DNA from: CAYJMQ01 sp964392415
GTDB lineage: Bacteria > Bdellovibrionota > JACOXK01 > 2-02-FULL-40-11
Direction of reading: 5' to 3'
Length of the DNA: 21,376 nucleotides
Assembly (NCBI GenBank): GCA_964392415.1
Contig: CAYMPL010000033.1
Coordinates: 1-21,376, forward strand
Part shown: one piece after another, positions 14,772 through 21,376 of the stretch
Position numbering within the stretch: the stretch's first letter is position 1
Layout: every line of letters starts with the position of its first letter
Notes under the pieces: generated by a model
What the model saw: only the letters and a program-made list of their open reading frames with translations
What the model was told of the DNA's origin: nothing
Databases searched by the model: none
Made by a program: the position numbers and the translations under genes

Positions 14772-15536
14772 TTACCCACCAGCCAGAGATTCGAGGAAGG
14801 GATACGATTTCGGCTCTTTCTCCAGATGATGAAAAAGAAAGGGGGGGAGATATCTTTTAAGCTCTATTGAAACCTTTTCATTCAAGGGGAACATTTTTGT
14901 TTCAGAAATCATCCGGTCCAAAAGGAGAATTGCTTGAGAGGAAATCCGGAAAGCCTGATTCCGGTCTGCCCCGGCGCATGTGGCGCAAAGAATGCCGCCG
15001 GAAGAAATAGAGAATAAGATCTCCCCGGATAGCGCTCCTTTCGGCACATTGCATTTCACACATTGGCGAAGCATCGGCAAATAACCGATCTTTGGCAAAA
15101 TTCTCGCTTCAAAGAAACGGGCAAGCCAATCTTCACGATGGGTTTTTTCAAGGGCTTTGAGGAAAAAAAATAAAAAATCAAAGAGCAGGGGGGATGGCTC
15201 TTTCTCCCGCATCACCCGCTCGACAATTTCCAAAAAATAACTTGCGTACGAAATTTTTTTTATGTCCTTCTTAATGACATAAAAAGCATCAAGCACCGTC
15301 ATCTCTTCAAGGCGCGCCATCCCATAACCATGCTTTTCACGGTAATGGGCGGAAATATAAGTGAGGGTATCCAGCGCGGAGGAAAAACGCTTTCTGCTCC
15401 TTTGGGCGGCAGGGGCAACTACCGTGATTTTGCCATAATCACGTGTGAGAAGCTGCACACGTTTGTCATATTCTCGATATGGAACTGCTTTGAAAATCAA
15501 GGCGCGCGTTTTGCTAAAAAACGCCATGAATCCCAT
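14772..15536 (-). CDS. recO: DNA repair protein RecO
   Basis: 254 residues. The N-terminal OB fold contains TRALIFKAVPYREYDKRVQL and LTRDYGKITVVAPAAQRSRK, the usual RecO signature. The helical middle follows, then a four-cysteine zinc site: C159, C162, C184 and C187. RecO helps RecR load RecA onto SSB-coated single-stranded DNA in gap repair. The start may be ATG 15536 or the ATG three codons later (15527, MAFFSKTRALI), which looks closer to the family N-terminus. Either way it lies inside the end of mgtE (23 or 14 bases overlap), so translation is probably coupled to mgtE, an unusual partner. The C-terminal residues are ordinary. Confidence 0.9.
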   Translation of the reverse strand: MGFMAFFSKTRALIFKAVPYREYDKRVQLLTRDYGKITVVAPAAQRSRKRFSSALDTLTYISAHYREKHGYGMARLEEMTVLDAFYVIKKDIKKISYASYFLEIVERVMREKEPSPLLFDFLFFFLKALEKTHREDWLARFFEARILPKIGYLPMLRQCVKCNVPKGALSGEILFSISSGGILCATCAGADRNQAFRISSQAILLLDRMISETKMFPLNEKVSIELKRYLPPFLFHHLEKEPKSYPFLESLAGG

Positions 15537-16887
15537 GAATCAATGAAGCAAGCTCAAAATAAATAAAAATTCCAATCACATCGACAATCGTCGTCACAAA
15601 GGGACCGGTCGCAAAGGCCGGGTCGATTTTAAAACGCTCAAAAATCATCGGTAAAAAAGAGCCCAGAACCGCGGCCACGATCATGGCAATCGCAAGCCCT
15701 CCACCAATCGCAAGCCCCAAGTGTCCAAATGAATTCCCCGGCTGAATGCTGGCAAAGGTTCCGGCAATCATGCCATAGAGGCCGCCCAAGAGCAGCCCCA
15801 CTTTTAATTCTTTCCAGAGGATCCAGCCGATCTGTTTTGACCGGATTTTTCCCGTCGAAAGACCCCGCACGACAATCGTTGCTGTCTGAGTCGCCACATT
15901 TCCGGTCATTCCAACAATCAGCGGGATAAAACAGACCAGTATGATCGATTTTTCCAGCGTAAGCTGGAAAGAATTCACAACTTTAAACGCGATGATGCCG
16001 CCGAGCAGGCTGATGAAAAGCCAGGGAAGCCGGATTCTTGCTGATTTAAAAATCGATGGCTCGAGCACTTGAGCTTCACCTACCCCCCCCATTTTTAAAA
16101 TGTCTTCTGTCGCTTCATCCCGAATGACATCAACAACATCATCAACGGTCACAATTCCAATAAGCTTGTTGTTCTCGTCAACAACCGGCAATGCCAGGAG
16201 GTTATATCGCGCAACCACTTTGGCGACCTCCTCCTGATCAGTATCGGCTCGCACACTGATGACGTCTGTAATCATCATTTCTTTAATTTTCGTTTCAGGT
16301 TTTACCTGAAGCAATTTCCGGAGGGATAAAACACCCGCAAGTTGTCCCACCTCATTCACCACATACACATAAAAAATATGATCGAGATCCATTTCCGTCT
16401 GAAGCCTTCTGATCGCCTGTTCAACCGTTGTCTCCTCCTCTAACGCGCAAAATTCGGTGGTCATAATCCCACCCGCTGTATCCTCCGGATAGCGCATGAG
16501 TTCCTCAATGACTTCTGAGCCTTTGGGCTCCATTCGTTTGAGAAGCGCCTGCGATATTTCTTCCGGGAGATACCCCATAATGTCGGTTACACGGTCAGAG
16601 GGCATCTGCTGAAAGATTTCAATAATTTTATCTTCTTCCAGATTTTCAAGAAGTGAAATAGCCTCCTTTGGTTCTAAAACCTGTAGCACCTCCGCTTTTT
16701 TCCCTACCACCGCAATGAGTCCAAAAACAGCCTGTTTGTCTTTCAGATCATCGAGCAACCGAATGACCTGCGCAAGATCAGCCGCATGCGCTTTTTCCAA
16801 AATCTTTTCAATATTTTTTGCCGCCCCGCGATGCAGAAGACGCACGATCGTATCGTGAAAAATCTGAATATTTCGCGTTGAACTCAT
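15514..16887 (-). CDS. mgtE: Magnesium transporter MgtE
   Basis: 457 residues, the usual size. The cytoplasmic N domain with superhelical repeats (about 1-130; LLENLEEDKIIEIFQQMPSD) is followed by two CBS domains (about 141-200, with PEDTAGGIMTTEF at the join, and about 204-260). The plug helix and five membrane helices (about 287-455) follow. The pore segment carries MTGNVATQTATIVVRGL (327-343) and the conserved DPAFATGPFVTTIVDVIG (422-439). MgtE is an Mg2+-gated channel in the inner membrane that closes when cytosolic magnesium is high. Its ATG overlaps the stop of the flippase-like gene by ATGA, and recO begins inside its 3' end. No M-box-type leader is possible here because there is no intergenic space. 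Confidence 0.95.
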   Translation of the reverse strand: MSSTRNIQIFHDTIVRLLHRGAAKNIEKILEKAHAADLAQVIRLLDDLKDKQAVFGLIAVVGKKAEVLQVLEPKEAISLLENLEEDKIIEIFQQMPSDRVTDIMGYLPEEISQALLKRMEPKGSEVIEELMRYPEDTAGGIMTTEFCALEEETTVEQAIRRLQTEMDLDHIFYVYVVNEVGQLAGVLSLRKLLQVKPETKIKEMMITDVISVRADTDQEEVAKVVARYNLLALPVVDENNKLIGIVTVDDVVDVIRDEATEDILKMGGVGEAQVLEPSIFKSARIRLPWLFISLLGGIIAFKVVNSFQLTLEKSIILVCFIPLIVGMTGNVATQTATIVVRGLSTGKIRSKQIGWILWKELKVGLLLGGLYGMIAGTFASIQPGNSFGHLGLAIGGGLAIAMIVAAVLGSFLPMIFERFKIDPAFATGPFVTTIVDVIGIFIYFELASLIHGIHGVF

Positions 16888-17864
16888 GAAGCCATGACCC
16901 CAGCCTCAGGCATGGGAACGAACTTCTTTTGCTTATGAAAAAAATAAAGGATGCCGCCTATCATTGCCCAGACCGCAATCACTATCTGGCCTAATGTGAC
17001 CATATCGGCCCCAATGGTCACAGGTCTGCCGTATGCCCATTCAAAAAGCTTGAGAAAAACCCCCTGCCCCACCCCCAGCCCCGCAGGCGCAATCGGAATC
17101 GCCATCACAAAAAGCCCTACCGGAATGAGGAATAGATATTGGGGGAAAGTTAAAAAATTCTCTCCGAGCGATTGCGCAACGCCGTAAAACAGCAACACAT
17201 TAAAGAAGTAATTAAAAACCGTTAAAATTGCCGCTTTGAGAAGAATACGACGGCGCCTCCGATACGCCCATATCACTTCCGCGATACGGTGGAAAAAAGA
17301 AGGGACGAGAGAGGGAAGTCTGAAATCGCTCTTCAGGAAGAAAAACAAAATTCCCAAAAAAGAAACCATGGATAAAACAACAATGCCGATCCCAAGGGTT
17401 TTCAGTTCAGGCGTGGTCAGTGAAGAGGCGTTGACAAGAACCACTGCGGAGGTCATTCCAATCAACACAAAAAGCCCAATCAGGCGGTCCATCAGAACCG
17501 AAAATCCCGCAATCATTTTTTTCTCCTCATTGCGGGTAATGTAATAGGCCTTCACAATATCCCCGCTGATGGTGCCCGGAATGATGATATTGAAAAATTG
17601 CCCTATCAGAACCAGACGGAATACCTTGGCAAATGAAAACCGGATCCCCTGGGACCGGATAAGAAGCCACCATCGCCATGCGCTCATAAAGAGCGTCCCA
17701 AATCCCATGGCGATTGAAAACAAGATCCAGGGAGAATGAAAGAGGGCCTCTCTGATCTTAAGGAAATCGATTTTACCTGCCGCGGCAAGCCAGACAAAAA
17801 TACCCGCGGCAAAGGAAAACTTTAAAATTTGAAATAGAATATTCTGGATTTTTTTTCTGCGCAC
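16884..17864 (-). CDS. LPG-synthase-like integral membrane protein (UPF0104/AglD-YbhN type, putative flippase)
   Basis: 326 residues with a GTG start and about 7-8 membrane helices. Characteristic LPG_synthase_TM segments are seen: MSAWRWWLLIRSQGI, FNIIIPGTISGDIVKAYYI, SVLMDRLIGLFVL and the glycine-rich IAPAGLGVGQG. This family includes the flippase half of MprF and proteins tied to glycolipid or dolichol-linked sugar handling; the substrate of this member is unknown. There is no soluble lysyl-transferase domain, so it is not a full MprF. It is divergent from the UDP-glucose dehydrogenase operon, consistent with a surface-glycan role, and overlaps mgtE by 4 bases. No Shine-Dalgarno is seen; a -35/-10 pair ends 6 bases before the GTG. 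No other start fits without losing the first helix. Confidence 0.82.
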   Translation of the reverse strand: MRRKKIQNILFQILKFSFAAGIFVWLAAAGKIDFLKIREALFHSPWILFSIAMGFGTLFMSAWRWWLLIRSQGIRFSFAKVFRLVLIGQFFNIIIPGTISGDIVKAYYITRNEEKKMIAGFSVLMDRLIGLFVLIGMTSAVVLVNASSLTTPELKTLGIGIVVLSMVSFLGILFFFLKSDFRLPSLVPSFFHRIAEVIWAYRRRRRILLKAAILTVFNYFFNVLLFYGVAQSLGENFLTFPQYLFLIPVGLFVMAIPIAPAGLGVGQGVFLKLFEWAYGRPVTIGADMVTLGQIVIAVWAMIGGILYFFHKQKKFVPMPEAGVMAS

Positions 17865-17870
17865 CGCGAA

Positions 17871-17899
17871 ATATTACGATAACACGATACCGATTGCAA
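17871..17899 (-). promoter_or_regulatory. Candidate promoter of the flippase-like gene, implying a leaderless mRNA
   Basis: On the minus strand TTGCAA (17899-17894), a 17-base spacer, then TAATAT (17876-17871). Six bases (TTCGCG) separate it from the GTG start, so +1 falls on the start codon. Each hexamer matches consensus at 4 of 6. It mirrors the ugd promoter in the same 94-base divergent region. Confidence 0.5.
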
Positions 17900-17923
17900 A
17901 CAGTTAGAGAGCGAAGGATCCCG

Positions 17924-17952
17924 TTGCAAATCGAACCTGAATCATCTAAAAA
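17924..17952 (+). promoter_or_regulatory. Candidate promoter of the ugd operon, implying a leaderless mRNA
   Basis: TTGCAA (17924-17929), a 17-base spacer, and TAAAAA (17947-17952). Six bases (GCTGAT) separate it from the ugd ATG. No Shine-Dalgarno precedes the ATG. The -35 hexamer, spacer length and distance to the start codon are identical to those of the divergent flippase promoter. Confidence 0.5.
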
Positions 17953-17958
17953 GCTGAT

Positions 17959-19260
17959 ATGGAAATCTCTGTCATCGGCACGGGCTACGTAGGCCTGGTC
18001 ACCGGAACCTGCTTTGCTGAAATGGGGCGGGAGGTGGTTTGTATTGATATCGACGAAAACCGGATCGAAAAATTAAGCCTTGGGATGGTTCCTTTTTATG
18101 AACCCGGCCTCGAAGAGCTGGTTCAACGGAATTTAAAAAACAAACGGTTAAAATTTACAACGGATAGCGCCTTGGCCATTCAACATTCTAAAATAATCTT
18201 TATCGCCGTCGGCACTCCGACCCGGGAAGACGGCGTTTCCGATCTCAAATATGTCATCTCAGCGGCAACGGTCATCGCTCAAGCGATGAATGAACCCAAA
18301 ACGATCGTTATCAAAAGCACCGTTCCGATCGGAACCTTTCGCCAAATCGAAAAAATCATCCGTGAAAAAACAAAATATGATTTTTCAATTGTTTCAAATC
18401 CGGAATTTCTGAAAGAGGGATCGGCTGTCTCTGACTTCCTAAAACCCGAACGCGTTGTTATTGGCACACAGAATGAACATGCGATTCAGCTGATGAAAGA
18501 ACTGTATGATCCCTTCATCCGTTCCGGAAACCCAATTCTTGTCATGGACAATGCAAGCGCTGAATTCTCAAAATACGCATGCAATGCCTATCTTGCCATG
18601 CGAATTTCTTTTATTAATGAAATCGCAAATCTCGCTGAAGCAATCCCTTCTGATATTGAATCGATTAGAAAAGTGCTGATGACAGATTCGCGTATTGGCT
18701 CAAAATTTCTCTACCCTGGTATCGGTTATGGAGGGAGTTGTTTTGGAAAAGATGTTCGCGCATTGATTGCGATGGGTCATTCACGCCAAACCCCTCTAAA
18801 GATTCTTCAAGCTGTGGAAGAAACAAATGAAAAACAAAAAGAAATATTATTTCAAAAAACATACAGATATTTTCAGGGAAAACTCGCCGGAAAAACCATT
18901 GCCATCTGGGGACTTTCTTTCAAACCCAATACAGACGATATGAGAGATGCCCCTTCAATCGCTGTTATCCGAAAACTTTTGGACCACAATGTCAAAATTC
19001 ATGTCTACGACCCTATCGCCATTGCCAATGCAAAATCGATTTTTGAAAATCGTCTGGATTACTATATCGATCGTTACGAATGCCTGCGCGGCGCAGATCT
19101 TCTTTTGATACTCACGGAATGGAATGAATTTAGAAAACCGGATTTTCAAAAAATGAAAGGGTTGCTTGCAAAATCCGTTATTTTCGATGGACGAAATCTC
19201 TTTTCACCCAAACAGATGAAAGAAGAAGGATTCGTCTACGAAGGGGTCGGTCTTTTATGA
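17959..19260 (+). CDS. ugd: UDP-glucose 6-dehydrogenase
   Basis: 433 residues. The N-terminal NAD-binding fold opens VIGTGYVGLVTGTCFAEMG, with VGTPTREDG, IKSTVPIGT and NPEFLKEGSAVSDFLKPERVVIG following. The catalytic cysteine is C261 in GYGGSCFGKD. The C-terminal UDP-binding domain has LSFKPNTDDMRDAPS and LTEWNEF. It oxidises UDP-glucose twice to UDP-glucuronate in the cytoplasm. UDP-ManNAc/UDP-GlcNAc dehydrogenases are related, but the Ugd/TuaD-type pattern and the UDP-glucuronate decarboxylase immediately downstream point to UDP-glucose. Its stop overlaps the next start by ATGA, so the products are probably made together. It heads a three-gene operon transcribed away from the flippase-like gene. 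Confidence 0.95.
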   Translation: MEISVIGTGYVGLVTGTCFAEMGREVVCIDIDENRIEKLSLGMVPFYEPGLEELVQRNLKNKRLKFTTDSALAIQHSKIIFIAVGTPTREDGVSDLKYVISAATVIAQAMNEPKTIVIKSTVPIGTFRQIEKIIREKTKYDFSIVSNPEFLKEGSAVSDFLKPERVVIGTQNEHAIQLMKELYDPFIRSGNPILVMDNASAEFSKYACNAYLAMRISFINEIANLAEAIPSDIESIRKVLMTDSRIGSKFLYPGIGYGGSCFGKDVRALIAMGHSRQTPLKILQAVEETNEKQKEILFQKTYRYFQGKLAGKTIAIWGLSFKPNTDDMRDAPSIAVIRKLLDHNVKIHVYDPIAIANAKSIFENRLDYYIDRYECLRGADLLLILTEWNEFRKPDFQKMKGLLAKSVIFDGRNLFSPKQMKEEGFVYEGVGLL

Positions 19261-20195
19261 AGCGGGCCATTGTAACGGGAGGAGCGGGTTTTTTGGGTTC
19301 TCATCTCTGCGACACCCTTATCAAAAAGGAATATTCGGTCATGGGTATCGACAATTTCGTTACCGGCCGACATGAAAACATTGCCCACTTGAAAAATCAT
19401 CCCGCCTTTAAGTTCATAGAACACGATATTACAAAACCTATTTCAATCGAAGAAGATGTCGACGCGATTTTTCATTTTGCCTCTCCGGCCAGTCCCGTCG
19501 ACTACCAAAAAATTCCAATTCAGACATTAAAAGTCGGGGCGCTCGGAACACATCATGTTTTAGGCCTTGCCAAAGCCAAAGGAGCGCGGGTATTGGTTGC
19601 ATCCACATCAGAAATCTATGGGGATCCGCTCAGCCATCCGCAAAAGGAAGCAGACTGGGGGAATGTGAATCCTATTGGGCCGAGAAGCTGTTATGATGAA
19701 GCCAAACGCTTTCTCGAAGCCATCACGATGGCCTATCACCGCACACACAAAATCAACACACGAATTGCGCGGATTTTTAACACCTATGGACCCAGACAGC
19801 GCCTCAATGATGGTCGTGTCATTCCGACCTTTATGACTCAGGCCCTGAAAGGCGAGGAGCTTACGATTTTTGGAAATGGAACCCAAACAAGGAGCTTCTG
19901 CTATGTGGATGATCTGATTGAAGGGATCTACCGTCTCTTTTTGTCGGATTATGCTTATCCGGTAAACCTTGGAAACGCACATGAACTCACCGTTCAGGAT
20001 ATAGCCGAAAAAATCATTCAAACGACCAAAAGCAGCAGCCGTTGTGTCTACCGACCCCTCCCTGAAGATGATCCAAAAGTCCGCAGACCCGATATTGCGC
20101 TTGCAAAGAAACTTCTCAAATGGAAACCAAAAATCAGCCTTGAAGAAGGGCTGAAACGATCGCTCCCTTATTTTAGGAGGAAAATATTGCAATGA
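19257..20195 (+). CDS. UDP-glucuronate decarboxylase (UDP-xylose synthase), short-chain dehydrogenase family
   Basis: 312 residues, the bacterial UXS length. The NAD motif is TGGAGFLGSH (7-16). The UXS-specific block FASPASPVDY (74-83) follows, then STSEIYGDPLSHPQ (116-129) and WGNVNPIGPRSCYDEAKR (134-151), with T117/S118, E119, Y146 and K150 as the active-site set. FNTYGPRQ and RSFCYVDDLIEG complete the pattern. It converts UDP-glucuronate, the product of the preceding gene, to UDP-xylose through a 4-keto intermediate. Some relatives release UDP-4-keto-pentose. It overlaps both neighbours by 4 bases. An internal AGGAGG near its 3' end serves the next gene. Confidence 0.93.
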   Translation: MKRAIVTGGAGFLGSHLCDTLIKKEYSVMGIDNFVTGRHENIAHLKNHPAFKFIEHDITKPISIEEDVDAIFHFASPASPVDYQKIPIQTLKVGALGTHHVLGLAKAKGARVLVASTSEIYGDPLSHPQKEADWGNVNPIGPRSCYDEAKRFLEAITMAYHRTHKINTRIARIFNTYGPRQRLNDGRVIPTFMTQALKGEELTIFGNGTQTRSFCYVDDLIEGIYRLFLSDYAYPVNLGNAHELTVQDIAEKIIQTTKSSSRCVYRPLPEDDPKVRRPDIALAKKLLKWKPKISLEEGLKRSLPYFRRKILQ

Positions 20196-21325
20196 ATGTT
20201 CCCTTGCTCGATTTAAAGGCCGAATATCAGCGACTTAAGAAAGAAATAGATTCTGCGATAATCAGCGTTTTGGAAAGCGGTATTTTCGTTTTGGGTCCTG
20301 AAGGCGAAAAACTTGAAAAAGCAGTTGCTGAATTTTGTGAATCGCCCCATGCGCTTGCAGTATCAAACGGAACCGATGCCCTTCTTTTGGCTCTGCTAAC
20401 GATTGACATTCAGCCAGGAGATGAGGTCATTACTTCAGCCTTCTCTTTTTTCGCAACCTCGGAAGCGATCTCATTTTTAAAAGCAACGCCGGTTTTTGTG
20501 GATATTCTGCCGGATACTTTTTGTATCGATCCAAAAAAAATAGAACAGGCGATCACCCCCAAAACGAGAGCAATTATGCCGGTTCATATTTTTGGACAAT
20601 CGGCAGAGATGGATCCCATTATGGAAATCGCAAAAAAAAAGAATCTCTATGTCATCGAAGACGCCTGCCAGGCGATTGGGGCTGAATATAAAGGAAAAAA
20701 ATGCGGTTCGATTGGAGACATGGGGGTTTTAAGTTTTTATCCTTCCAAAAATCTTGGAACCTATGGGGACGGCGGAATGTTATTTCTCAAAAAGGAAGCA
20801 GACTACATTTCTGCCCGCCAATATCGAACACATGGCGAATATCCGAAAAGCTACCGGCATAAAAAAATCGGAATGAACGCAAGACTTTCTGAGCTTTTGG
20901 CAGCGATTCTCAATGTGAAACTCCCGTATCTACGGGAATGGAACGAAAAAAGAAGGGAAAAGGCCTCTTTCTATACGAAACTGCTGGAAAGAGAGAATCT
21001 GATTCAAAAAATCTCCCCTCCGCGCGTGGCAGCAAATCAACACCCTATCTTCCACGCTTATGTGACTCTTACGAATGAGAAAGAAGCCGTTCGAAATTAT
21101 CTGAAGGACCATGGAATTCAAACCGCAAATTACTTTCCAACACCGCTTCCTCATCTTGATTGCTATAAAGAAAATCACCGTCCCGGCGATTTTCCCGTTG
21201 CAGAAGAGGTCTGCCGCCGATCTCTCTCACTCCCCATTTTCCCCCAGATCGCAAGCCATCAACAGGAATATGTGATTCAAAAGATTAAAGAATTTTTTCG
21301 GAGAGTTGTTATTGATCAGTCGTGA
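20192..21325 (+). CDS. DegT/DnrJ/EryC1/StrS-family sugar-nucleotide aminotransferase
   Basis: 377 residues, full length. It opens VPLLDLKAEYQRLKKEI and carries SNGTDALLLAL (58-68), GDEVITSAFSFFAT (76-89), VIEDACQAIGAEYKGKKCGSIGD (154-176, D157 to the PLP ring nitrogen) and SFYPSKNLGTYGDGG with the Schiff-base K186. The family transfers an amino group from glutamate to a keto sugar nucleotide. The pattern resembles WbpE/VioA-like enzymes acting on a 3- or 4-keto sugar, but the substrate cannot be read from sequence. The operon supplies UDP-glucuronate and UDP-xylose, so a keto-pentose or keto-uronate is possible. The start overlaps the decarboxylase stop by ATGA, with AGGAGG about 12 bases upstream. 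Later genes, if any, are past the window end. Confidence 0.9.
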   Translation: MNVPLLDLKAEYQRLKKEIDSAIISVLESGIFVLGPEGEKLEKAVAEFCESPHALAVSNGTDALLLALLTIDIQPGDEVITSAFSFFATSEAISFLKATPVFVDILPDTFCIDPKKIEQAITPKTRAIMPVHIFGQSAEMDPIMEIAKKKNLYVIEDACQAIGAEYKGKKCGSIGDMGVLSFYPSKNLGTYGDGGMLFLKKEADYISARQYRTHGEYPKSYRHKKIGMNARLSELLAAILNVKLPYLREWNEKRREKASFYTKLLERENLIQKISPPRVAANQHPIFHAYVTLTNEKEAVRNYLKDHGIQTANYFPTPLPHLDCYKENHRPGDFPVAEEVCRRSLSLPIFPQIASHQQEYVIQKIKEFFRRVVIDQS

Positions 21326-21376
21326 CAGGGTGTGCTTCCCATTCCTTAGTCCGATTAAATCGTTTTTTCGAAAAAA

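Noticed and set aside
19608..20192. Minus-strand open frame of 194 codons opposite the UDP-glucuronate decarboxylase
   Set aside because: It is antisense to a gene with a complete active-site set, and no domain is seen.
21346..21376. Terminator at the window end (CGATTAAATCG followed by T run and TTTTTTCGAAAAAA)
   Set aside because: The first palindrome would leave a one-base loop, and the second is an AT palindrome cut by the window end. Neither is a convincing terminator.
1..21376. CRISPR array, tRNA, rRNA, phage or defence genes
   Set aside because: None were found on reading both strands: no regularly spaced repeats, no cloverleaf-type sequence, no nuclease or phage structural motifs.

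Overview
The window looks like chromosome from an uncultured Gram-negative bacterium. It carries lipid A and LPS-core genes (lpxH, an msbA-type exporter, gmhB), a quinone-type pyrD, and a partial prkA kinase gene of the kind common in deltaproteobacteria-like lineages. Glycyl-tRNA synthetase is the single-chain alpha2 type. A deltaproteobacterium in the old broad sense, or a related candidate phylum, would fit, but I cannot fix the lineage by eye. A run of exactly 100 N (8136-8235) marks a scaffold gap, so this is draft assembly, probably metagenomic. Base composition is near 50% GC in the core genes I sampled and about 30% in one small island.

Layout. (1) 1-2280, minus strand: a short RadC/JAB protein, lpxH (4-base overlap) and the first 311 codons of prkA. 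(2) 2350-4362, plus strand: a membrane-bound orphan histidine kinase, divergent from radC. (3) About 4440-5850: an AT-rich island with two overlapping minus-strand genes, both apparently frameshifted (an unknown protein and a DUF5680-like protein), flanked by inverted copies of a REP-like repeat. (4) 5799-8115, minus: coaBC then pyrD (11-base overlap), then the gap. (5) 8352-17864, minus: a long gene train of membrane flippase-like protein, mgtE, recO, gmhB, msbA, glyS and ppdK. (6) 17959-21325, plus: UDP-glucose dehydrogenase, UDP-glucuronate decarboxylase and a DegT-type sugar aminotransferase, each overlapping the next by ATGA. This is a nucleotide-sugar operon feeding a surface glycan.

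How the genes fit together. Much of the window serves the cell envelope: lipid A synthesis (lpxH), heptose for the core (gmhB), lipid A export (msbA), UDP-GlcA and UDP-xylose supply with an amino sugar step, and a flippase-like membrane protein. These are interleaved with housekeeping genes for CoA, pyrimidine, PEP/pyruvate, magnesium, DNA repair and translation.

I saw no CRISPR array, tRNA, rRNA, transposase, phage gene or clear defence system. The least ordinary signals are: (a) promoter-like -35/-10 pairs whose -10 lies about 6-8 bases before the start codon of four genes lacking a Shine-Dalgarno, suggesting leaderless mRNAs; (b) a dispersed REP-like repeat that enters coding sequence and supplies residues to CoaBC, PyrD and PpdK; (c) a CoaBC whose decarboxylase half lacks residues normally needed for catalysis; and (d) the AT-rich frameshifted island.
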